This document shows, piece by piece, positions 34,375 through 44,978 of a stretch of 64,000 nt of DNA; position 1 is the first letter of the stretch, and the number at the start of each line of letters is the position of its first letter. The position numbers were made by a program, and so were the translations under genes. The DNA lies in assembly GCF_016801865.2 (NCBI RefSeq), contig NC_068937.1, positions 132,244,212-132,308,211 of the forward strand, in the 5' to 3' direction. The notes beneath the pieces were generated by a model. The model saw only the letters and a list, made by a program, of their open reading frames with translations. It was not told where the DNA came from and did no database searches. The DNA comes from Culex pipiens pallens (taxonomy: Eukaryota; Arthropoda; Insecta; Diptera; Culicidae).

Positions 34375-34611
34375 TCTCGGATTAGTTTTCAAAAAGCCGT
34401 AAGAGGCATTGGTAAACAAAGTCCTTTTTGCATCGGTATTCGACCTACTTACGAAAAACCAATATCAAAAATGCTCGAAATTGTTCATCTACACGTCCTT
34501 CAAGTGCCCCATACTTGAAATAAATGAAATTTTGTTTCATTTTCGAGAAAAACGAAAATTAGTGTCAGAGGTCACAGTGGCTCTTACGGCTTTTTGAAAA
34601 CTCACCCGAGA
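34375..34611. mobile_element. 237-bp MITE with long terminal inverted repeats
   Basis: The inverted repeats are perfect over 22 bp (AGTTTTCAAAAAGCCGTAAG at 34384 and its complement ending at 34602) and extend imperfectly outward to TCTCGG and CCGAGA. The 62-codon open frame across the middle is not recognisable. A target-site duplication was not clear. Confidence 0.75.
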
Positions 34612-36950
34612 AATCTTGCCAAGCTCACTCCAAACTACGGTCCACCCTGCTACCGCACGCGGATTTGTCCCTTTTGCCAAAGTCGTCTCCGTTTCGTAAC
34701 AATTTGACAGCTATACCTTGCTCGGAATTCCACCCCAAAGCGCATGTGTGTGTGTGTGTCTGTGCAGTGTCCCTCCCCCCCCCCCTCCATCTCTACTGGG
34801 TGAAATAACTGTTTCCGACTGGTGGGTTGCCATTTGAGGCACGTTTCTGACCCCGGAGAATGTGTAACATTTTTTCGCCGTTGTCGTCGTCGTTCAAAGA
34901 TGCCCTGGATGACGACTCCTACGCAAGTCAACGGGAAGATTCGATGCGCGCGATGTGCTCTGGTTCGCGCGCATTGTTATCCATTTGCTAGTTACGAGAC
35001 GGACAGCCTCGCTGGAATTCCGTCTTGTTAGTCGCCTGCGAAGATCCTTGATAACTCCGTAAATCGTCCGAACTTTGTTGACCTGGCCGGACGTCCAGCG
35101 ATTGCTTTGCGCCAAGCAATTTAGTTCGATTATTATTTAATTAAGGCTCCGAGCCTCAATTAGAGGGGCAGCCCACCGAGGTTGAAACCACCCGGACGGA
35201 TTGTCACACACACGCCACAGAGCGGCCCCTAGAACACTGAGTTGGTTGTAGACATCTGTTACGGGGCTTGTCAGCTTCGCACATGCGAGGGCTGGTCAAG
35301 ATCCTCCGCAGGAATTATGATACGGTTCCTGTCGGTCTTGGCCGACCTGTGGTCAATCGAAACACACATCACAAAACGTGTAACGTGAGTGCGAGCTTGG
35401 AATAGCCTCATCGATTGCGGCTGCCTCAATTGATTTGATTAGAGCGATATAAAATTCTTTGAAGATTCTGGTCCCTGTGCCAAGTGATCGGTGGACAGAT
35501 GGACCTGCGGTTTTTGAAACTAAGCTTACATCACCGACAGCTACAGAGGAAGCATGTTTGCACGTACAGCAGATTAACATCACTTGGCGCAGGGCTGGGC
35601 AGTGTTGCCAGATGATAGGAAGGAAGTTTGAGCTCACTGTAATCAAGTTCGAATTGAATTATTGGATTTCCTGGCACCCCTGCCGATCATTAGGTTTCAA
35701 TTTCTGTCCAGAATGATCCAATCATCATCAAGCCAGAACCATCGTCCTGCCGCCAGGTCTGACCACCAGCGCCAGATCAGATTACCCACTATTTGTGTTT
35801 GTGTGCACTTCCAGCCGGATATCTTGATCTCTCGCGCTCTGTAGCTAATCTGCCTGCTGTTGAGAGATGTTTGTCCGGACCCGTCATCGTCGTATCTGTC
35901 CGATAATGATGCAACATCTTCGGGATTGCTCGCGAAAGATAAGACCAGCACTCGGAACGATGGCTTCAGCCGAAGAAATCGATATTCTTCACTCTGCAAG
36001 AACGAACCCCTCCGCCGACGTTGGTCGACCACAGCGCACCGGATCTTCGATCTGGCCTCACTCCTTCTCCTCGACGTTCTCGCAGCACAAACAAATCCGC
36101 CGGCAGGGCGATGCTTAGTGGTGTGATTTATGATGTGGGAAGAACAAATCGTTGCACCACCCAACCCCAGTCAACTCGCCTCCTCCACGCATCGGAGAAC
36201 TCGGAGAAGGAGTTGCTGGCCCTGGAGGAGCATTCCGTTGGTTGGTCGGTTCGGCACGAGCTCTTTCGTGTGTGTGTGTGTGTGTGTGTTTGTGTAGAAG
36301 ACCCATCGACCGTTATCATATCTTCGTCATCATCTGGAGCTGGAGTTGCGGACTCCAAGGAAGAACTTGGCACAAGACCTGGCGTCGTCGTCGTCGGCGG
36401 TGGCGGCAGCATTCGTGCGGTTAAGGAGGTCAATTTTCATGGAGTCAGCCCTTGTTTTTCGCAGCGTTGCGTTCCGTTTGGGGGAAGGTAGATCATGCAA
36501 ATCCCCCCAACCCTTCTTCGACCTGCTCCCAGGGTGGCCACTTGTGTGGGGAGGGCGTTCCGACGAGCCAGAGAGAGAGCGATATGCTTAAAAGTAAATA
36601 AATATTGAAATTTTCCGCAGAAATTGTAATTTAAACTGCTTGAGCCTCCTTGGCCAAGGCTCGGGTATCGTTTTAATGATGCACAGAATTGCCGGAACGG
36701 AATTAGTGGATTGAGTTAACGCGCTGGGAGAGGTACGAGGCTGGCGGTGTCCACCGATGTGTGCGAACATCAGCTGGTTTTACGGCACTGAGAGAAGTGG
36801 CGCAGTCAGCTGGTATCAACGTGGACAACCGACGGCTAAAACGGGAAGTCGAGAGTTGGTTGGGCTGTCGAAGGAAGAATGCTCGATGTTTGGTCAAGGT
36901 GAACTGGGAATCGTTGGCTTTATGTGTTCAAGTTATGATTCTCAATAATT
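34612..36950. other. GC-richer island with microsatellites
   Basis: The most GC-rich and complex part of the window. Overlapping frames of 90-156 codons on both strands (for example around 35697-36164 and 36021-36491) have low-complexity content and no recognised domain, so I do not call genes. Simple repeats include GTGTGTGT at 34744 and 36270-36298, a C run near 34770 and a CGTCGTCGTCGTCGG patch near 36384. An ALREVAQSAGINVDNRRLKR-type frame near 36785 looks protein-like but has no supporting splice sites. It could be promoter or 5' exon territory. Confidence 0.35.
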
Positions 36951-37195
36951 CTGCCAGTTTGAAGATCTGACAACCATGTCTCAAGTTACGGCCATGTAAG
37001 TGATATTTATGTACTTTTTTGATGATGGATGTCACTTGTCTGCAAGAAAACTATTTCCAGATTTGTAATCGAGGAACCTTCACAACGGGCCTTGCTGGAA
37101 ATCTGGCAACCCTACCTCAAGTTATGACCACTTATTAGAATTGATGTAATTTTTACGTCCAGATCTTAGTTGGACTAAGTTGTTTCCATACCAAA
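36951..37195 (+). repeat. Degraded relic of the 164-bp satellite
   Basis: GAAGATCTGACAACCATGTC, CAAGTTACGGCCATGTAAGT and GATATTTATGTACTTTTTTG correspond to the satellite unit in order. A second unit follows with AAATCTGGCAACCCTACCTC and AAGTTATGACCACTTA. Spacing is about 137 bp, so there are deletions. No element ends are visible. It is an old remnant of the same satellite carried by the three elements elsewhere in the window. Confidence 0.8.
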
Positions 37196-37559
37196 AATCC
37201 GAGTACCCGGGTACTTGTAATCTCCAAAATGACAATAATGCACATAACGAATATTTCTGGTTCTTCTGTCAGAGGGTGTCAGCAATGTTTAATTTGCAAA
37301 AAAATCTAATTTTTGACGAAAAAAAAACTTTTTGCGGTAATGTACTGTAAAATTTCATTAATACATCAAAATATTTTTAAACTGTTTCAAGCAAGCACAA
37401 AATAGTCATTAACGCAGGAAAATGCACTTTAATTATTTTTTTTCAATTGAGGCGTGCTGTCTGATTTCATTAAAATATTTGAATTCTTTGAAAAAAAAAT
37501 CTGCCCCCTGATTTTTCGAGCAACGGCCTAAATTTATTTATTTTTTTTATTCAATATTA
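37196..37559. other. AT-rich sequence with a decayed element end
   Basis: GCCCCCTGATTTTTCGAGC near 37503 resembles the GGCCCGAAAAATCAGGGGGC block, in opposite sense, of the PIF-like element at 55095-55980. Otherwise nothing recognised. Confidence 0.35.
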
Positions 37560-38525
37560 CGCCTTTTTAAAATGTTAGTCTTGACTTAAAAATTTTGAAA
37601 ATATTTTTTTCGAAGAGATCAGGAAATTTCACGAATGTTTCGTAGCTTAACATTGAAAATCGGACAATAAGTTGCTGAGATATCGACATTAGAAAATGGT
37701 GTGTTGTTTGGGTGGGACTTAGAAAACATCAATTTTCCTGTTTTTAAACCTTTGCATGGCAATATCTCTGCAACTAAGGGTCGTATCAACAAAGTTCAAA
37801 AATGCAAAATATAGAAAAAATTTTCAGCTTTTCCAAAACTATTTTTTTCAAAAGTGGGCAAACATGTGCGCTAATTTTAAAAAATGAAAAACTTCGACTA
37901 TTTTCAAAAAAGTCACCTAAATATGGATTTAACTTGAAAACGGTGCACTTTATCAAAATTTTACTAAAGTACTTTTTGATTGCATGTTTGATTTTACATC
38001 GAAAAATGAAGTTGAAAAATTTTGGCAACCAATTTTTCGATTTTTTGAAAAAATCGGTATTGATTCAAAAATTCATAACTCGCTCAAATATTTTTTGCAC
38101 AACCTGGAAATTTCTGAAAAGTTGGCATTTGATGTCCTCTAAAACATATCAAAAAATAAAAAAAATAAAAATGTTTTTTTTTGCAAATCAAGTTTTAGTT
38201 ACAAAAAGTTAAATAAAAAATCACCAAAATTTTTTTTACGTGTATCATTTTTTTTGAGTGTAGTCCATATCCATACCTACAACTTTGCCGAAGACACCAA
38301 ATCGATCAAAAAAATCATTCAAAAGATACAGATTTTTGAATTTTCATACATCATTTTTGTATGGCCAGCTGCCAAATTTGTATAGAAAATTATATGGACA
38401 AACTAATGATGCAAAATGGCTTCTTTTAGCATACTCATTTTGGGCGCAAAAAAAGTTTCAGTCGGATTACAAAATACAAAAATTAAAATTTAAGAAAAAA
38501 GACCGATTTCGTAGAGAATTGCTCA
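37560..38525. repeat. Half copy of foldback family B
   Basis: Runs from the family B centre (TTTTTAAAATGTTAGTCTTG near 37565) out to the right terminus (ACCGATTTCGTAGAGAATTG, 38502-38521), collinear with 51575-52455. It includes CAACTTTGCCGAAGACACCA and AACTAATGATGCAAAATGGC. The left arm is absent. A 136-codon frame in it is the translation of the repeat. Confidence 0.8.
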
Positions 38526-39400
38526 ATACTAAAATTTTCATCATTTGCAATATGGGTATCAAACAATGTAAAATTATGCATGCATTTTTGCCCTTTCCAA
38601 TTTGTTTTGCAGGATTCTAAAATTATCATAAAATACTGTATTTTTGCGAAAGTACTCAAATTTTGATAATTCGCAAAAAAAATTGAATGCATTTTCAATC
38701 TATTCTTCATTTTATAAAATGGCCAAATTTTCACAAATTACCGTACTTTTTCAATTTACTCAAATTGTTATAAATGGGTACCGTTAACTGGAGCAAATCG
38801 GAACAACAGTCTGAATACGGCAGCTTATAGAGCAGTTAAAAGCTTGAAATTTGGAAAACGATACTCTATTTTTGTTAATCCGTGTCTGTTCTATCCGAAA
38901 CCACTAGGCTAAAACAGCTGTCCCAGTTTGCCCCATGTGTCCCCAGATGACGGTATCAAACTATGTACAATTTCACAAGTATTTTCCCTTTATTACGCTT
39001 TCTTTTTGTAAGATACTAAAATTTTCACAAAATGCCATATTTAAAAAAAAGACAAGAAAATACGGTGTTTCCTGGAAATTTGAGAATTTTATAATATAAA
39101 AACTCAGATAAATTGAAAATTTATGCAAAAATTTGATTCGTTGCATACCCATTTGCGAGACATGAAATATTGAGTGTTTTTGAAAAAAATATCAGGAAAT
39201 ATCACTTTTGAAAAAAATATCTGATAAATTGAAAATAATTTCGCTTCGTTTGATACCCATAGTACAAACTATGAAATTTTGGGTAATTTTCAAACAAAAA
39301 CTCTGATTAAGTGAAAATACAAACAAACTTTGTGAGATACTCATATTGCGAATTATTAAACTTTGAGTATTTCCGAACATAAGGGGTATTTTGTATTTTT
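38526..39400. repeat. Degenerate repeats, family F
   Basis: Repeated phrases such as ATTTGCAATATGGGTATCAA, AAAATTTTCACAAA and TTCGTTTGATACCCATA occur in both orientations. A TA-flanked MITE interrupts them at 38781-38953. Confidence 0.6.
38779..38955. mobile_element. 173-bp MITE with TA duplication
   Basis: The insert (38781-38953) begins CCGTTAACTGGAGCAAAT and ends GTCCCCAGATGACGG. The termini are imperfect inverted repeats (CCGTTAACTGGAG against CCGTCATCTGGGG), with TA on both sides. Termini resemble those of the larger MITE at 15089-15716, suggesting mobilisation by a similar transposase. Confidence 0.75.
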
Positions 39401-40480
39401 TTTTATTTTCGTGTTATTACATTTTATAACTTACCATATCAATTTTTTTTAGAATAGACAAATTCGTAGTGAAAGCTTTGGAAATTTTGAATAATTTCAA
39501 TAATCTTTAAAATTTTAATGAAAATAAAAGTAAAATCAACTTAAAGCAATCTAAAGCGTATTTTTCTGTAGTTATAATCATATGTAGCATGTTTGGGCTG
39601 GATTAAAAATATTTTGAATTTTTATGAAATTCTAATATACAGCACCGCAAAAACTTTTTTTTTTTGTCTGGTAGGTAAGCAATTCTCGCTGAAACCGTCC
39701 CACTAGATGCACATGTTCTCAAATCGTTACGGCAATGTTCTCATTCGATTCAGCGCACCAAAAACCATTAAAATAACCTTCGAACCATTGGAAATGTCAG
39801 CCGTTAGCCACCTGTAAATAAAAACTTGTATTGAACTATGGATTTTTTCGTTGGATATATCGTTGGAAAGGTAATCGCGAGGGCTTTCTATCGTTTTTGA
39901 GAAACTTACTCTTAATTTTGAATTTTTACCGTGGTCGCAAACACTTATCATTACGCAACCATTTTCATTCGAAAGATTGGAAGATTTTGCACAAAATCAA
40001 CTTGAGAAAAGTAGTGTAATGAAATAGTTTTCGTATAGTTATTAACGGATGAAAGAAATTGGAAAAAATCAGTTAAAAATAACCAAAGCTCAGACTTCAG
40101 AAATGAGCCTAATTTACAGTCAAAACAAAGCAGGATTGTATTTGAGCCGAATGTACAGTCATATGAGGCAAATCTGGACATATAAGATGAATAGGGACAG
40201 CTATTTCAACTATACTTTCACTCGTCAGATCATATTTTTAAATTGTGTATGTAAAAACATACATAAACAAACAAGTTTCTAAATTTTATGCAATTAAGTA
40301 CTCTGAAAACTAATTTCCTTACTTAGACTGTAGTCTCGATTTGCCACATTTCACTGAAGTAATATTTTATGTACAGAATTTGTTTAGGGAAGATCTGCTT
40401 TATTTGTTTAACCTCAATCGTGCACAAAAAAGTGCAAAGTTGAAATCAATATTTTTTGATCAAGTTAAAATTATATGGGG
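39401..40480. other. AT-rich non-coding sequence
   Basis: Part of it (about 39470-39620, TAGCATGTTTGGGCTGGATT) resembles the interior of the PIF-like element at 55095-55980. Otherwise no gene or repeat boundary recognised. Confidence 0.4.
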
Positions 40481-41010
40481 CTGTTGATACCATAAAAACA
40501 AGCAAAAAACTCGATTTTCGTCCAAATTGGACTACCGCCATACAAATCGCCACCAAATTATTGGTGGCACACTTGTGACAACCGCCATACTAAAACATCT
40601 TCAAAATATTGGTGGCCCACTTGTGACAACGACCATACAAATCGCCATCAACATTCAACGACATTCGTAGGAACACACTTGTGACACGTAGTACATTTTC
40701 AATTCAAAAATGTTGTGCTCTCTTGTGATACGTGGTGTTATAAAATTAGACATAAATGTGTAGTGACATCTGTTGGTACCATACAGTTTTATAGCTTGCT
40801 TTTGCCTCTGCACGTGTCACAAGATAGCACAGATTTTTTTTTGAGAAATTGGTCTATGTCACAAGTGTGCCCTACGGTATCCCGGAAACGGAAACGAATT
40901 CCAAAAATCGGGTGATGGCATCCTGTAGCGTTTGATAAGTTTAATGAAACGCCATCATTAACTCATTTTCGACCAAAATGGCGTTTGTCACAAGATAGCA
41001 CAGAAGCGAC
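40481..41010. repeat. Clustered ACTTGTGACA / TGTCACAAG motifs
   Basis: ACACTTGTGACA or close variants occur near 40569, 40619, 40676 and 40720. The inverse form TGTCACAAG occurs near 40817, 40858 and 40988. The first four point one way and the last three the other, so the block is an overall inverted arrangement. GATAGCACAG follows two of the inverse copies. It may be a decayed element with internal repeats or a cluster of binding sites. Confidence 0.55.
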
Positions 41011-41300
41011 GAATTGCTGAAATAATCCTGATCATTTGATACCCATATTGTAAAAAACTTAATTATTAAGATTTTTTTCGAAAATACGTAGTTTTGTGAA
41101 AATTTGGAATATTTCAAAAAAAAAAATATTACTTTTGAAATGATCCCGATCATTTGATACCAATTTTGTAAATTACTGAAATCATGAAGATTTTTTCCTT
41201 CTAAAATGTGTGTAGTTTTGTGAAAATTATGAGTATTTTCAAAGATTTGTGTTAAAACTTTCGAATGTATGAAAAAATCCGATCATTTGATACCCAATAC
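41011..41300. repeat. Degenerate repeats, family F
   Basis: About three imperfect units with GATCATTTGATACCCATA or close variants at about 41031, 41148 and 41281, each followed or preceded by TTTTCGAAAATACGTAG or TGTGAAAATT. Period is about 115-135 bp. Confidence 0.65.
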
Positions 41301-43330
41301 AATTGTTTGACAGTCAAAATCTGTGTTAATTCTTCGACAAATATCATCCTGCACGAACTTGTCCACCAACTCAAGTTGAAAATCACTTTTGCGAGAGAAA
41401 AAAACACAACCTCATTGCGACTCACCATGAGCGTGGCTCCCTTTCTCATTTCACACTCATCAAAGGAAAGGTGAAAAACGTTTCGCAAATAAAATGCAAA
41501 ATTGCCCCGAAATGCCTTCAATTAGCACCTTTTTGGAGGCTAGTGTTGCACATTAGAGCGAAGCATTAAAATGAACTTCTTTCTTTTTTTTTAAAGAAAA
41601 ATGGGTGACTGCGGATAAATTTACTTTAAAACACGACGATTTCGGCGAATAAAGGTGAAAGAGCCCAAAATAATACCCCTTTTACTCATCTCGCTTCGAA
41701 CGAGAGTAGGATCGTGAGTAGATTGCAGTTTTTACGAGACTGGTGTGCCAAAAAAGTTGCGTCGAGTCGGCGTGTGAAAGCACTAGCAAACCACCCGCAA
41801 ATCGCGATCGCGCTAATCTGGAGTAAAGGATGTGGCTTTGGGCGCGCGCACCTCCGCGTGGGGGTGTTATTTGTAGCTGCGGAATGCAAAACGAGAGTCT
41901 TAATGGCATGGGAAAGTTGGGCTTTTTCGAAGCGGTGTGACCTTCATGAAACGTTGGAATTTTTGGTAATTTGATATCATTTCGGCTTCAGGGGATGTTG
42001 AATCCCATGGTTGAGATTGTTTGCAAATCATTATTATCTATTTTTGACTGCAATTTTCGATCACAGAGGCAATGCCTAATATTGAAGAAAATTTATACTA
42101 ATTGAAAAGTGTTCCACAGACAAAACCATGCTGGCTAATCAGTTTGACCTCAACATTACAAGCATTTCACAGGCGTGCCATCGCGCAAATGTGTCAAGTT
42201 CAGTGTGACAACTGTCGTATTGTGATTTACGACAAGGAAAGAGAAAGTCACTCATGTGCAACACTGCGTTTTATTGCAGTCATAAGGTGTACTCACGGCC
42301 ATGAAGAGTGATTTTCTTCGCAGTAACATACATTCTTCGCAAACTAATCCATCCTTCAGCTGTTGATCCCCTTTGGGAAAGTCATCCTGGAGTGTATGGA
42401 CAGGTACATGCTATGTAACTATTAACTTAAATGAGCGGCGATAAATCACAACACCAATCATTTGACAGACCTCGTGGAGCCCCAAGTCTTCATGAACTTG
42501 TTTGACAAAACGTTGCAGTGCAATTTCTAAATTTGTAATGCTTCATGGTAGTTCTGTTTTAAGGTTTTTGCCTTTTCGTTTTTTTTATAAAAACGCATAA
42601 AACAGCCGTTTTGAAGATATCTCTACTTAACCTTAAAAAGTTATTTTTACCATCACAGCTAATAGCCTTAACCATCGCTCTAAAATTATCCATCCTCACG
42701 CGAGCTGATGACCGTTAGCCTCTGTCAAGAATGTGACCCAATTCTAAAATCTTCGTAGAATTCCGCAAAATTTATGCAAACAACAACACACACGGGTTCT
42801 AAACGTTCGCGTCCGCGTGATTCCGCGAAATTAGCCTAACCATAAACAACGATTTATCACGCATTTATCAACGGATTATGGGACCCGGGCGGCGAGCGAG
42901 AGAGCAGGTTGTGTAAAAATTGGAAACAAGTTAATCTGGACGGTTGGATGCGAGGTCGGTTTTGTGTGAAGTTTGCCGCAACCGAGGCTGATGGTTCTTT
43001 TCCGCTGGGCAATTAATGCGTGTTTTTCTTCTTGTTTATGGCTTTATGATTAGAACATGCACGTAAAGGAGGGGGTGATTTGTATCGTTCTGTTGGGGTT
43101 AACTCACCTGTTATTTTTATCTCTTCTCAGGCTAGTGTGACTCTGTTCTGAAGGTAAGCTTGTGTTCTAAATCACGTTTTGTTAGATGCTCTCAAGGTTC
43201 TAAGTAAAGGTTAGAATTTTAAAGGATAGTTTAACGTGCTGTAAAGATAATGCTCAAATTGGAATAAATACAAATAAAGACATGAAAAACAAAAAAAAAC
43301 AACAAACGTTTTTTCCTTGTATTTTGAAAA
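41301..43330. other. Moderate-GC, apparently single-copy DNA
   Basis: Contains a GC-richer patch at 41690-41950 with overlapping frames on both strands, and a region at 42660-43060 with CGCG-rich segments. No recognisable protein, RNA gene or repeat terminus. Confidence 0.35.
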
Positions 43331-43438
43331 TGCAATGTTAAAAATAAAAATTACTCAAAATTAATATTATTGCAATATGGGTATCAAATGATCGGGATTT
43401 TTCATACATTTCAAATGATCGGATTTTTTTATATATTC
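43331..43438. repeat. Degenerate repeats, family F
   Basis: ATTGCAATATGGGTATCAAA and TGATCGG units immediately precede a retroposon insertion. The same family resumes after it. Confidence 0.6.
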
Positions 43439-44375
43439 CGAATGTAATAACAACATTTTGAGCATGAGCATGAGCATGAGAGACCACCCATGGTTGTCCT
43501 CAGACGTGCATTGGCACGCTCTGCACTGGCACTTCAAATTTAGCACTTACACCAAGTTCAAAGCATGCTACTCCAGCCCAGTGCTAGTGCTATTATTTAG
43601 CACTCCCATTTAGCACTCATAGATTTTTTTCCTTTTTAAGGAGACTTTTTATTAAAAGTTCTCAAGCAAATTTGATTACCGGCCAACGGGAATATATTAC
43701 AACTGCAACATACCTATTTAACATTTATTCCAGATTCTTCCTCAGGGTCTCAGGGTCCGCAAAATCTTCAGGATGTTTAAATTCAAATTTTGTACCCATT
43801 CAAATGCTAGCCTTGTCACGTCCATTTATGTCTCCAGGCCACCTGGAACTAATTTTCGGGTACTTCCAACAAACAACTTGATTATTCCATGAAGCTTATT
43901 ATTTTGATTCCAGGACAATAATCTGCGTTGATTGAAAAAAAATGTTAAGATTTGTGCTAAAAGCAAAAAAAGTTCACCTTGTATGGATCAGAACCATGGA
44001 TCTTCTGCTTACAATCCTTGAACACTAGCACTGCACCAAATTTACAGATGAATGTGGGTGTAGTTAGTTTGATCACATTCTGGACAATAATGACAGTAAA
44101 CTTGGAATCAACAAATGAAAAAACAACCTGGTTACCATTTTTGTTCGAGTGCCAGGGCGAGTGCTATGATTGAAAGCGCAGTGCTATCCATTAAAATAGC
44201 ACCCGTGCTAACAGCGTGCAGTGCCAATGCATGTCTGGTTGTCCTTCTCCGTTGATGAACAAGACCGTAATATCCTATCAGCACATCCGGTCATACACCT
44301 CAACGATCAAATGATGTTTCCCTTAACAACAGCATGCATGAATGCGCTAAAAAGATTTCGAATGTAATAACAACA
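43439..44375 (-). mobile_element. Retroposon with CATGCT-type tail, 17-bp duplication
   Basis: CGAATGTAATAACAACA flanks the insert at 43439-43455 and 44359-44375. Read on the minus strand, the body ends in CATGGGTGGTCTCTCATGCT and a run of CATGCT repeats next to the left duplication, so the 3' end faces left. Removing the nested element leaves about 160 bp, a heavily 5'-truncated or very short copy. The tail type matches the retroposon at 19930-21041. Confidence 0.85.
43493..44245. mobile_element. hAT-like non-autonomous element, 8-bp duplication
   Basis: GTTGTCCT occurs on both sides (43493-43500, 44238-44245). The 737-bp insert begins CAGACGTGCATTGGCAC and ends with a near-perfect inverted match, GTGCCAATGCATGTCTG. 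CAG...CTG termini and an 8-bp duplication are hallmarks of hAT elements. Subterminal GTGCTA and TAGCAC motifs are frequent, as expected of hAT binding-site repeats. It carries no transposase frame. Confidence 0.88.
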
Positions 44376-44586
44376 ATTTTTGAAAAAAGTTACAAAACTA
44401 CGTATTTTTAAAAAATTACTTAAGGTTTCAGTTTTTTTTAATATGGTTTTAATCATTGATATTTTTTCCTACATTTCAAATATAGTATCGTTTTTTTGAA
44501 AGTACTCAAAATTTTCAGCAAACTACGAAAAAACAAAAAAAAAATCACAAAACTACGTATTTTCGAAAAAATACTCAAAGTATTCG
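44376..44586. repeat. Degenerate repeats, family F
   Basis: AT-rich units with AAACTACGTATTTTC and AAAATTTTCAGCAAA. They continue beyond the satellite-bearing element at 48148, so that element appears inserted into this repeat field. Confidence 0.55.
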
Positions 44587-44708
44587 TTTTGCCTTCCTCA
44601 CTGAGGTAAGGCTATAATCCTGCTCTAAAATTGAACTTTTTATTAAAAGCTCGAAAACCCACCTTGATGTATACATATCGACTCAGAATCAAAAACTGAA
44701 CAAATGTC

Positions 44709-44757
44709 TGTGTGTATGTGTGTGTGTATGTGTGTGTGTATGTGTGTGTGTATGTGA
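44709..44757 (+). repeat. TATGTGTGTG microsatellite
   Basis: About five units of the 10-bp repeat, in the same position as in copies 1 and 3. Confidence 0.95.
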
Positions 44758-44978
44758 CCAATAATGTCACTCAGTTTTCTCAGCACTGGCTGAACCGATT
44801 TTGATCAAACCAGTCGCATTCGACTTGGTTTAGGGTCCCATACGGTGCTATTGAATTGTTAAAAGTTTCAATAAGTAGTTCAAAAGTTATGTATAAAAAT
44901 GTGTTTTCGCATATTTTCGGAAGATGAATAAATGGCAGTGAACTGAACCAAACATCATCATGTTATACATCGTTATTT

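Noticed and set aside
35697..36491. Overlapping frames of 155-156 codons on opposite strands
   Set aside because: Low-complexity Arg, Ser and Val runs, including the translation of a GT microsatellite. No domain, no consistent start, and both strands cannot both be coding here.
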